NCBI GenBank assembly: GCA_000227525.2
Contig: AGIG01000030.1
Span: forward strand, 49,048 to 113,047
Length of the DNA: 64,000 bases
Reading direction: 5' to 3'
From: a gamma proteobacterium HIMB30
Lineage (GTDB): Bacteria; Pseudomonadota; Gammaproteobacteria; Pseudomonadales; Litorivicinaceae
Notes under the pieces: model-generated
Databases searched by the model: none
What the model was told of the DNA's origin: nothing
What the model saw: only the letters and a program-made list of their open reading frames with translations
Translations under genes and position numbers: made by a program
Part shown: positions 48,301 to 55,295 of the stretch, in pieces
Position numbering within the stretch: position 1 is the stretch's first letter
Layout of the letters: every line of letters starts with the position of its first letter

Positions 48301-48322
48301 GATACAACATATTTGTTGTATC
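48301..48322. promoter_or_regulatory. Probable LysR operator
   Basis: GATACAACA (48301-48309) and TGTTGTATC (48314-48322) form a perfect 9-bp inverted repeat around TATT, between the LysR gene and mmsA. It includes the ATAC...GTAT and T-N11-A features of LysR sites. Closeness to the LysR start suggests autoregulation. Confidence 0.7.
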
Positions 48323-48405
48323 AAAAACATTATATTTTCTATTGAATCACCATTTTTGACGATATCTAATAGTGAAACATCAACATCAAGATCAAGAGGT
48401 GCACG

Positions 48406-49905
48406 ATGTCTGTGTTAGGTAATTTTATTGGCGGCAAGCAAGTTGCATCAAACTCGGGGCGTACAGCGGTTGTTTTTAACCCAGCAACAGGTGATAAACG
48501 GCTCGACGTCGCCCTATCATCAGCTGATGAAACACGCACTGCAATTACGAATGCACAGGATGCGTTCCTCTCGTGGAGCAAAGTCACCCCTTTAAATCGC
48601 GCACGCGTGATGTTCAAGTTCAAAGAGCTTGTTGAAAAACACGCCGATGAACTTGCAGAGCTGATCACTTCAGAGCACGGAAAAGTATTTTCTGACGCCA
48701 AGGGTGAGTTGATACGTGGTCTCGAAGTAGTTGAGTTTGCTTGTGGCATCCCTCAACTTCTAAAGGGTGAGCATAGCCTGAATGTCGGACGTGACGTCGA
48801 TAGCTACAGTCAAATGATGCCGATGGGCGTCTGCGCAGGGATCAGCCCTTTCAACTTTCCAGCCATGGTGCCTATGTGGATGTTCCCGGTAGCGATCGCC
48901 TGTGGCAACACTTTTGTGATGAAGCCTTCTGAGAAAGATCCATCAACGCCACTCCGTTTAGCCGAACTTCTCAAAGAAGCCGGTCTTCCAGACGGTGTAT
49001 TTAATATCGTTAACGGCGATAAAGAATCTGTCGACGTACTCCTCACAGATGAACGTATTCAAGCAGTGAGCTTCGTTGGCTCAACACCAATCGCTGAGTA
49101 CATCTACTCCACCGCAAGCGCCCACGGCAAGCGTGTGCAAGCGCTCGGTGGTGCAAAGAACCATATGGTGATCATGCCTGATGCGGATCCGGGTCAGGTC
49201 GTCAGTTCGCTAATGGGTGCGGCTTATGGTTCGGCAGGCGAGCGCTGCATGGCGATCTCGGTCGCTGTTTGTGTCGGTGACGAAGTCGCTGACAAGCTAA
49301 TCAATGATCTGAAAACTGAAATCGCTGGAATGAAAGTCGGTGCCGGCATGAATCCAGACGAACCCCATATGGGTCCTCTGGTCACGCGCGACCACGCAGA
49401 CAAAGTAGTGGGTTACATCAATCAAGGCGTCTCTGAAGGTGCTACTCTTATCGTCGATGGCAGAGATTTTGTTGTCACAGGCAATGAAAATGGGTATTTC
49501 GTCGGTCCAACACTGTTTGACCACGTCAAACCTGGTATGCGCATCTACGACGAAGAGATTTTTGGCCCTGTCCTATCTGTCGTTCGCGTGGAGAGCTACG
49601 AAGAAGCCGTTCAACTGATCAATGATCACGAATACGGTAATGGCACAGCCATCTTCACCCGCGACGGTGATACCGCGCGTCAGTTCACGGAAACTATTCA
49701 AGTCGGAATGATTGGCGTCAATGTGCCAATTCCTGTCCCAATGGCATTCCATAGCTTCGGTGGCTGGAAAAGAAGTTTGTTTGGACCATTGCACATGCAT
49801 GGACCCGACGGAGTTCGCTTCTACACACGAATGAAAACCATCACTGCACGCTGGCCAACAGGCCTTCGCGCAGGCGCAGAATTCTCAATGCCGACGATGA
49901 AGTAA
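48406..49905 (+). CDS. mmsA: Methylmalonate-semialdehyde dehydrogenase (CoA-acylating)
   Basis: This 499-residue aldehyde dehydrogenase makes propionyl-CoA or acetyl-CoA from (methyl)malonate semialdehyde, in valine, beta-alanine or inositol breakdown. It has the opening NFIGGKQVASNSGRTAVVFN, SPFNFPAMVPMWMFPVAIA, LGGAKNHMVIMPDAD and GSAGERCMAIS with the catalytic Cys, and FGGWKRSLFGPLHMHG, the MmsA-specific end. GAGG lies 6-9 bases before the ATG. mmsB is not present. A terminator follows. Confidence 0.95.
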   Translation: MSVLGNFIGGKQVASNSGRTAVVFNPATGDKRLDVALSSADETRTAITNAQDAFLSWSKVTPLNRARVMFKFKELVEKHADELAELITSEHGKVFSDAKGELIRGLEVVEFACGIPQLLKGEHSLNVGRDVDSYSQMMPMGVCAGISPFNFPAMVPMWMFPVAIACGNTFVMKPSEKDPSTPLRLAELLKEAGLPDGVFNIVNGDKESVDVLLTDERIQAVSFVGSTPIAEYIYSTASAHGKRVQALGGAKNHMVIMPDADPGQVVSSLMGAAYGSAGERCMAISVAVCVGDEVADKLINDLKTEIAGMKVGAGMNPDEPHMGPLVTRDHADKVVGYINQGVSEGATLIVDGRDFVVTGNENGYFVGPTLFDHVKPGMRIYDEEIFGPVLSVVRVESYEEAVQLINDHEYGNGTAIFTRDGDTARQFTETIQVGMIGVNVPIPVPMAFHSFGGWKRSLFGPLHMHGPDGVRFYTRMKTITARWPTGLRAGAEFSMPTMK

Positions 49906-49907
49906 AT

Positions 49908-49935
49908 AAAAAGCGGCCTACCGGCCGCTTTTTTT
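49908..49935 (+). terminator. Intrinsic terminator of mmsA
   Basis: GCGGCC (49913-49918) and GGCCGC (49923-49928) form a strong stem with a 4-base loop, flanked by five A and followed by seven T, directly after the mmsA stop. Confidence 0.92.
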
Positions 49936-50077
49936 ATCCTGATGACTAGCTCCATAACGTGCAACAGCTACAGACACGAGACTCGCCCAGAATTAATCAA
50001 CAGGTCGCAAAAAGTCGCATTTAGCATCTTTTTGGGGTACCTTCTTGTCTAATATTTGAACCTTCGAGGTAGCAACC

Positions 50078-50296
50078 ATGCCGATGTCCGTAAAGCTCTC
50101 TGATGAACTGGTCAAACAAGCACGACAATGTGGAGAGGTCTATCAACGCTCGATTCCGAAACAGATCGAATACTGGTCGCGCATTGGCAAAATCTTGGAG
50201 GAGAACCCAGATCTTCCCTACAGCTTTGTCAAAGATGTTCTATTGGCTAAAAAAGAACTAGAGAGTGGCGATGTAACACCGTATGAATTTGGTTGA
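50078..50296 (+). CDS. ParD-like antitoxin
   Basis: This 72-residue protein starts MPMSVKLSDELVKQARQCG and has RSIPKQIEYWSRIGKILEEN, the ribbon-helix-helix pattern of the ParD_like antitoxin family, which usually binds its own promoter. GAGG lies 8 bases before ATG 50078. A TAATAT box is at 50050-50055 and a direct repeat GTCGCA (50004-50009, 50014-50019) lies upstream. It precedes the toxin by 5 bases. The module lies just outside the integrative element. Confidence 0.85.
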   Translation: MPMSVKLSDELVKQARQCGEVYQRSIPKQIEYWSRIGKILEENPDLPYSFVKDVLLAKKELESGDVTPYEFG

Positions 50297-50301
50297 TAAC
50301 G

Positions 50302-50580
50302 ATGAAAATCTTCCAGACAAATCAATTCAAAAAAGAGATTAAAAAACTCCATCCAAACCAAAAGCGTGAAGTTGATGTGGCCGTCAGGGCCATTGTAAAG
50401 GATCCAGACCTTGGTCATCCTAAAATCGGAGACTTAGCGGGGGTACTAGTCTACAAATTTAAAATGGTCAACCAACTCACTTTGCTGGCATACACCTATG
50501 ATCACCAGACAATTATCCTGACCTTGCTGGCACTCGGGACCCATGAGAATTTCTATCGAGACCTGAAAAAATCTCGGTGA
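50302..50580 (+). CDS. RelE/ParE-family toxin
   Basis: This 92-residue protein has the RelE/ParE core: FKKEIKKLHPNQKREVDVAV, a DLAGVLVYKFKMVNQLTLLA strand pattern, and a C-terminal LGTHENFYRDLKK. It would cut mRNA on the ribosome or act on gyrase; the subtype cannot be told. ATG 50302 is 5 bases after the antitoxin stop. The pair is a normal antitoxin-first type II module. Confidence 0.87.
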   Translation: MKIFQTNQFKKEIKKLHPNQKREVDVAVRAIVKDPDLGHPKIGDLAGVLVYKFKMVNQLTLLAYTYDHQTIILTLLALGTHENFYRDLKKSR

Positions 50581-50689
50581 AGCCGATATCCAGCGATGGA
50601 GGCAAGAAAAAGGGTGATTAATCGTGTCTAGTGAATATCGACCATCCCCCGTTTATGGGGTAGAGCCCCTTATATTATTTAATATCATC

Positions 50690-50709
50690 TGGCGGAGAGA
50701 GGGGGATTC
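50690..50709 (+). repeat. Left attachment repeat (displaced tRNA-Ser 3' end)
   Basis: This 20-bp sequence, starting TGGCGGAGAG, is identical to 54577-54596, the 3' end of tRNA-Ser(GGA). The bases on either side differ from the right copy, so the match is exactly 20 bp. It marks the left end of the element, about 90 bases before the integrase start. Confidence 0.9.
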
Positions 50710-50798
50710 TACGATTACTGCTTTGAATCCCGCTAAACTCTTATATTGCTGAGCATAAAGTCTTTACTTGCTACAAAACTCTGCTACAAATGGTATGC

Positions 50799-52046
50799 AT
50801 GAGCAAGCAAAAAGATTACCTCATACGGCGTGGCAATACTTGGTATGCACGGATGGGCATCCCTGAAGATGTCCGACATAAGCTAGGCCACAAGCGTGAA
50901 TACATTCAGTCACTACGCACGCCTGACCGCAAGATAGCCTTGATTCAATCCAAGCCTCTAATAGCAGAGTGGAAGAATGCGATACACATCGCACGTGGCA
51001 ACGCCTCTGCAATTCAGAAAACTGCTCTGATGATGCGTCATGAAGCTGATGCTGATCCTAAGGTGAATCCTGATACCGGAATGTCTGATGCCGACTATGC
51101 GGCTGAGGACATTGCCGATGGCCTTGATGGCATTGAGCAAGAGGAATTCTACGATTACTACACTGGACGAATCGGTACGCCATTCAATCATTTTGCACTG
51201 GAGTTTATCAAAGCCACCTACATCAACACCAAGACCGCAAGAGATGCCCAGAGATCAATCGACTTGTTTACTGCTCACTGCCCTACTCTGGAGTCTGTAT
51301 CAGCCCGTGCAGTGATGAAATGGATAGATGGTGAAACACGTTCACAAAGCTCTGTGAGCAAGACCAAGACGTTCCTGTCCAAGTATTGGAAATACCTTCA
51401 ACAACGGGACTATGTCAGTCGTGACCACAAGCCCTTTACTGATATCGAACTACCCAAGACTCTGAAGCCTAGACAGCCACGTGAGGCGTACACAGACGAG
51501 GAAGTGACACTGATACTGGAACACTTAGGCTTAAAGCAAGATAACGCCCTAACAGCCATTACAACGCTTGCCATGTATACAGGAGCGAGGATCAGCGAGC
51601 TTGCGGGATTACATGTCGATAACGTGATTACTGTTGACGGGATTCCTTGCTTCAAGATTGATGATGCAAAAACTAAAGCAGGTAATCGTGCTGTACCAGT
51701 CCACCCTGAAATACAAGAGCTTGTACAGACTCTGATAACAGACTCAACCGATGGTTACTTGGTGTCAGGTGTTAAGAGCAAAGGTGGCAAAGATCGCAGG
51801 GCTGATGTGCTTGGCAAGCGTTATGGACGATTGGTACGGAATGATTGCCTGTTGCCATCGACAAAGGTGTTCCACTGCTTCAGGAATACGGTAGCAACCA
51901 AGCTAGAAAGCGCAGGCATTCCTGAAAACATAGCGGCTGACATCGTGGGACATGATAAAGCTACGATGACGTATGGGCTTTATAGCGGTGGAACATCAAC
52001 ACAACAGAAACTTGAAGCTGTAACAGCGATCAAATACAACAAGTGA
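50799..52046 (+). CDS. Tyrosine recombinase (integrase)
   Basis: This 415-residue site-specific recombinase has an N-terminal DUF6538-like opening (YLIRRGNTWYARMGIPEDVR), a SAM-like core-binding region near 130-210, and a catalytic domain with Arg in MYTGARISELAGL, HCFRNTVATKLES for the His-x-x-Arg pair, GHDKATMTYGLYSGG with the last His and the Tyr nucleophile. It lies directly inside the left att repeat. ATG 50799 or ATG 50790 could be the start; neither has a Shine-Dalgarno. It most likely recombines the tRNA-Ser att sites. Confidence 0.92.
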   Translation: MSKQKDYLIRRGNTWYARMGIPEDVRHKLGHKREYIQSLRTPDRKIALIQSKPLIAEWKNAIHIARGNASAIQKTALMMRHEADADPKVNPDTGMSDADYAAEDIADGLDGIEQEEFYDYYTGRIGTPFNHFALEFIKATYINTKTARDAQRSIDLFTAHCPTLESVSARAVMKWIDGETRSQSSVSKTKTFLSKYWKYLQQRDYVSRDHKPFTDIELPKTLKPRQPREAYTDEEVTLILEHLGLKQDNALTAITTLAMYTGARISELAGLHVDNVITVDGIPCFKIDDAKTKAGNRAVPVHPEIQELVQTLITDSTDGYLVSGVKSKGGKDRRADVLGKRYGRLVRNDCLLPSTKVFHCFRNTVATKLESAGIPENIAADIVGHDKATMTYGLYSGGTSTQQKLEAVTAIKYNK

Positions 52047-52196
52047 ATGAGTCCATTTAGGTGCTGATATGTCATTTAATAATGGTATTTTTGGATGAAA
52101 TTAAACTGGTGAAAGCTTTGATGCTTGGAGGTTTAAAGGATATGAGTATCGGTACTACGATTAACTGTTGCAGACCTTCTTAGTCGCCATCACCCC

Positions 52197-53474
52197 ATGC
52201 ATTACACATCTCCCATAATCAACTCAATAGGTACTTCAGAGCTTCACAAGATGGTGAAGCAACGCAAGATTCCTGACCATGAAGAGTATGAGAATCAGCA
52301 TCGTGTTGAGTCACTGGTGATGCTTGATCATCCACAGCTCGATAGCCTTGAATGGATGATTGAGAAACTTGCTGAGTCAACTCAGCCGGGTGGAACACAG
52401 AAGACCTATATTGAAGCCAATCTGAACCATTGGCGCACGATCGTTTACAACTTCATCCGCACAACAGCGACAAACCAATGGTTAGGCATACCGGGCAATG
52501 TTCATGACTACACAACCGGAAGCTACTACAACGGCATTGGTTTGGCTTACAAAGGCACACAGAAGGTTCTAGACGAGCTAAACAGGCGTGGATGGGTAAC
52601 AGAGGAAACAGGCAAGAAATTCCAAAACAAGCCAAGAGTGAACCACTACTACCCGTCAGCAGAGTTTCAAAGCTATCTGATCGACTATGCAATGTTCACG
52701 GATAATCCAAGTAGCTTTGACGGTCCACTACTCACTATCAACGATCCTGACCCTGAATACTCTCAGTTCCAGTGGAAGCATGATCATCCTGATTACAAGC
52801 CACTGGCAGAGATTAACGAGTTTGCAAGGACTCACCAGTGGGCTTGTCGATCTGCCATCACGCAGTCATTCAAACGTACGCCGTTCCAGTCAGGCCGGTT
52901 GATTACACCATTCCAAAATCTGCAATCACGGCACTACAAAGTCCGCATCAATACATTGATCAATGGTAATCCAATAGCAGAAGTGGACTTTAATGCGAAC
53001 CATCTCCGGATATTCCTTGCATTCAATAAGCGGGATGTCATCGGTGACTACGATGCCTATGAACCACTGGCAGATGAATCAGGGGTGGAACGTAAGAAGA
53101 TAAAAGCGTTCATCAACGTGGGACTGAACAGCGAAAGTTTTGAAGCAACCAAACGAGTTGTCGCAAGAGAGTTTCAAGTCAGCCATGCAGACTCAACCAA
53201 GATTGCAGGAGCGTTTGCAAAGCTGTATCCCAATCTCGACCTTCACTGCGGATTTGCTCTAACAGCAATGCAATTGGAAGGCTTGATACTTAAAGATGTT
53301 CTGTTGCGTGGAGTTAAGAATGGAATATTAGCTTTGCCAATACACGATGCAGTGGCTGTTGAGTTTGATAAACAAGGTTGGGCAAAGGATGCAATGGAAG
53401 ATGCTTGGCAGACTGTGATGTCGGAGTTTCACAAGACTGCCAAGACTTCAGTAACTATAAAATTTACGTCCTAG
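52197..53474 (+). CDS. Protein with family-A/single-subunit polymerase palm motifs
   Basis: This 425-residue protein has an N-terminal half with a winged-helix-like stretch (about 105-145; GTQKVLDELNRRGWVTEETG) and a C-terminal half with polymerase-like motifs in order. Motif A is AEVDFNANHLRIFLAF (Asp264, Arg271), motif B VERKKIKAFINVGLNS (Arg299, Lys303), then Gln359 in TAMQLEG, and motif C LALPIHDAVAVEF (His383, Asp384). These match PolA (DxSQxELR, RxxxK, HDE) and T7-type RNA polymerase (HDS). Motif C is HDA, so the PolA second acid is missing. There is no exonuclease domain. Probable role: replication or priming of the element. Confidence 0.7.
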   Translation: MHYTSPIINSIGTSELHKMVKQRKIPDHEEYENQHRVESLVMLDHPQLDSLEWMIEKLAESTQPGGTQKTYIEANLNHWRTIVYNFIRTTATNQWLGIPGNVHDYTTGSYYNGIGLAYKGTQKVLDELNRRGWVTEETGKKFQNKPRVNHYYPSAEFQSYLIDYAMFTDNPSSFDGPLLTINDPDPEYSQFQWKHDHPDYKPLAEINEFARTHQWACRSAITQSFKRTPFQSGRLITPFQNLQSRHYKVRINTLINGNPIAEVDFNANHLRIFLAFNKRDVIGDYDAYEPLADESGVERKKIKAFINVGLNSESFEATKRVVAREFQVSHADSTKIAGAFAKLYPNLDLHCGFALTAMQLEGLILKDVLLRGVKNGILALPIHDAVAVEFDKQGWAKDAMEDAWQTVMSEFHKTAKTSVTIKFTS

Positions 53475-53501
53475 GTTAATTTCCAGCTCAGGAAGGCCGC
53501 A

Positions 53502-53939
53502 TCACTTACTGAATGCTTCCGTATGCTTCCTCTGAATCTGATCTGGCCACTTTGACTTAATGTAAGCAAGAACATTCCAGATCTCGTCATCAGTCAGCTT
53601 TCCATCGTATGCAGGCATTTTTGACTTGTAGTCAGCGCCTGCAAACTTCTGTGGGCCATACTTTGTGAACTCAAAAAGCATTTGATCCGGATGATGCCAA
53701 GTATGACCCGTTTCATCATGCGGGGGAGCAGGCAAGTAACCATCGGCACTACGCTTTTGCCAATTGAATTGGCCTTCAAGATTGCGTCCATGGCATGAGG
53801 CGCAGTTTTGCTCGTAAATCGACTGCCCCAAATTCACTTTTGATTTGTCGGTATATGGAATTGCATCTGCGACAGCGACCTGACCAGAACAAGCGATTAC
53901 TGCGCAGCCAACAGCTTTAATGATTTGATTCAAATTCAT
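53502..53939 (-). CDS. c-type cytochrome, exported
   Basis: This 145-residue protein has a signal peptide (cut near VAVADAIPY) and a single heme site, CASCH at residues 46-50, with a distal Met likely in KSKMPAYDGKLTDDEIWNVL. The PAPPHDETGHTWHHPDQMLF segment matches small cytochromes c found in copper-resistance and similar gene sets. GGAG lies 8 bases before ATG 53939. It follows the Cys/His-rich gene on the same strand (49-base gap) and appears to be cargo of the element. Confidence 0.92.
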   Translation of the reverse strand: MNLNQIIKAVGCAVIACSGQVAVADAIPYTDKSKVNLGQSIYEQNCASCHGRNLEGQFNWQKRSADGYLPAPPHDETGHTWHHPDQMLFEFTKYGPQKFAGADYKSKMPAYDGKLTDDEIWNVLAYIKSKWPDQIQRKHTEAFSK

Positions 53940-53988
53940 CTAAAATTCTCCAATCGTAGTATCTAAATTTTTTGCGGATTGATGCGCA

Positions 53989-54348
53989 CTACTTAGGAGG
54001 AGGAAGATTCAATTCAAGATAAACAACCACTGGGAAGACCACAGACAACGAGTCTATGACTGGCGAATGCACAATAGCAGGCGGAACACTATCTGCTGTT
54101 ATTACAGAACCTATACAGCAGTCACACGCCATTAACTCCATATCCACATGCTCTGAACAGTCGCCTTCACAGTCCACAGAATGCTGTTGAAGCATGTCCA
54201 TTTGGCTGACCGTCATATCCGATATTTTAGCGACATCGTGTTTGGCTGGCATAGCATAAGCGATCGACCCAAAGATCAACTGGGCCACGATAACAGCACC
54301 AATCCAAATTCTGGCCAATGTTTTACATAACAAGTTCATCATTCGCAT
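53989..54348 (-). CDS. Cys/His-rich exported protein (CopL/DUF2946-like)
   Basis: This roughly 119-residue protein has an N-terminal membrane or signal segment (IWIGAVIVAQLIFGSIAYAMPA) and a mature part rich in Cys, His and Met: SQMDMLQQHSVDCEGDCSEH and MELMACDCCIG. It ends ELNLPPPK. The pattern recalls small metal-binding proteins of the CopL/DUF2946 kind. The start is uncertain among ATGs at 54348, 54342 and 54339; the frame reaches 54375. It leads the cytochrome gene and lies behind a G/C-tract palindrome. Confidence 0.65.
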   Translation of the reverse strand: MRMMNLLCKTLARIWIGAVIVAQLIFGSIAYAMPAKHDVAKISDMTVSQMDMLQQHSVDCEGDCSEHVDMELMACDCCIGSVITADSVPPAIVHSPVIDSLSVVFPVVVYLELNLPPPK

Positions 54349-54461
54349 ACTGATGCTCAAACATAGGAAGTTCAATACGCCTGCCGAAATTTGTAACTGC
54401 TTTCTATATTAAGTCTCTCGCATGTCTGGGCAGGTACATATACGGGTAAATGATTGTGTAG

Positions 54462-54478
54462 ACACCCCCGGGGGGTAT
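54462..54478. promoter_or_regulatory. G/C-tract palindrome, CsoR-type operator candidate
   Basis: ACCCCC (54464-54469), a central G, and GGGGGT (54471-54476), with A54462 pairing T54478, form a palindrome about 115 bases before the Cys/His-rich gene on the minus strand. G/C tracts flanked by TA-rich ends are bound by CsoR/RcnR-family metal sensors. No csoR gene is in the window, so the regulator would be encoded elsewhere. Confidence 0.45.
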
Positions 54479-54576
54479 AGCAATGTTTCGGCAATAGCAT
54501 TCTGATACAAAAAATTGCTACAAAATAGTAACGCCGATGATATGTAAGATATTGAAATAAAAGAAAATAAATAAAG

Positions 54577-54596
54577 TGGCGGAGAGAGGGGGATTC
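54577..54596 (-). repeat. Right attachment repeat (tRNA-Ser 3' end)
   Basis: This 20-bp copy is the 3' end of tRNA-Ser(GGA) with CCA and T-arm bases. It is identical to 50690-50709. The AT-rich stretch just left of it (54541-54576) belongs to the element end. Confidence 0.9.
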
Positions 54597-54666
54597 GAAC
54601 CCCCGATACGGTTACCCGTATACTCGCTTTCCAGGCGAGCCCTTTCAACCACTCAGGCACCTCTCC
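54577..54666 (-). tRNA. tRNA-Ser (GGA), integration site
   Basis: The 90-base gene on the minus strand has acceptor GGAGAGG pairing with CCTCTCC (5' 54666), a long variable arm (TATACGGGTAACCGTA) and encoded CCA at 54577-54579. The anticodon loop CTGGAAA gives GGA. Its last 20 bases are the right att repeat of the element, so the tRNA was restored on integration. Confidence 0.95.
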
Positions 54667-54709
54667 GAAGGCGTCGCACTATACAGGCTGAAAGCGCCCT
54701 TTTCCAGAA

Positions 54710-55264
54710 TCAAAGACGCGTCAAAAACGCTTCTGGATCAACCTCTGGCGGCGATGGCAAATCGGCAGCAGGCCGTCCAAGATAGATCATCGCAACCACC
54801 TGCTCATTTTCATCGAGCTCAAGCATCCGGGAGACTTCCCCAGAATAGGTCACATTCCCTGTGCGCCACATCGCACCAATACCGAGCATGTGCGCCGCTG
54901 CCACAATCAACTGTGCTGCACAACCGGCTGTCACCAATTGCTCACTTTCAGGGATTTTTTCGTTATCGTTGGGACAGAAAATCACTGATAGAAGCGTTGG
55001 CGCACGCAACGCCTTATTCTTAGCCGCCTCAATTGCATCCTCCGAGACATCCACAAGGTCGCCATGCAGATAGTCACTCATGGCTTCACCCAATCGCTCT
55101 CTCGCTTCACCTTCAAGTAAAATGAAACGATAAGGTTTAAGACGTCCATGATCGCAGGCTCTGAGACCTGCCTTCAGGATAACATCCAACTCTTCAGCGC
55201 TAACACCTGGTTCAACGACCCGCGGAACGGACACGCGGGACAGTAACGCGTCGATCGGCGACAT
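54710..55264 (-). CDS. Nitroreductase family protein, YdjA-like
   Basis: This 184-residue flavoprotein has the single-domain nitroreductase pattern: SPIDALLSRVSVPRVVEPG, ACDHGRLKPYRFILLEGEAR, the GCAAQLIVAAAHMLGIGAMW helix and MIYLGRPAADLPSPPEVDPE. It resembles E. coli YdjA, an FMN NADPH oxidoreductase. ATG 55264 has AGGA 6 bases upstream. It follows queF with a 31-base gap. Confidence 0.92.
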   Translation of the reverse strand: MSPIDALLSRVSVPRVVEPGVSAEELDVILKAGLRACDHGRLKPYRFILLEGEARERLGEAMSDYLHGDLVDVSEDAIEAAKNKALRAPTLLSVIFCPNDNEKIPESEQLVTAGCAAQLIVAAAHMLGIGAMWRTGNVTYSGEVSRMLELDENEQVVAMIYLGRPAADLPSPPEVDPEAFLTRL

Positions 55265-55295
55265 ACTCTGTCCTCTCATGTGATTTTTGCTTAAG

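Larger units (their letters stand above)
50690..54596. mobile_element. 3.9-kb integrative element in tRNA-Ser(GGA)
   Basis: An exact 20-bp direct repeat (50690-50709 and 54577-54596) bounds this segment. The right copy is the last 20 bases of tRNA-Ser(GGA), including CCA, so the tRNA stays whole and the left copy is the displaced att half. Inside are a tyrosine recombinase, a polymerase-motif protein, a c-type cytochrome and a Cys/His-rich exported protein. There are no relaxase, capsid or transfer genes. Integrase and polymerase genes read rightward; the cargo pair reads leftward. Sequence texture also differs: the int and polymerase genes lack the frequent ATCG/CGA words of the flanking genes. 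Confidence 0.85.
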
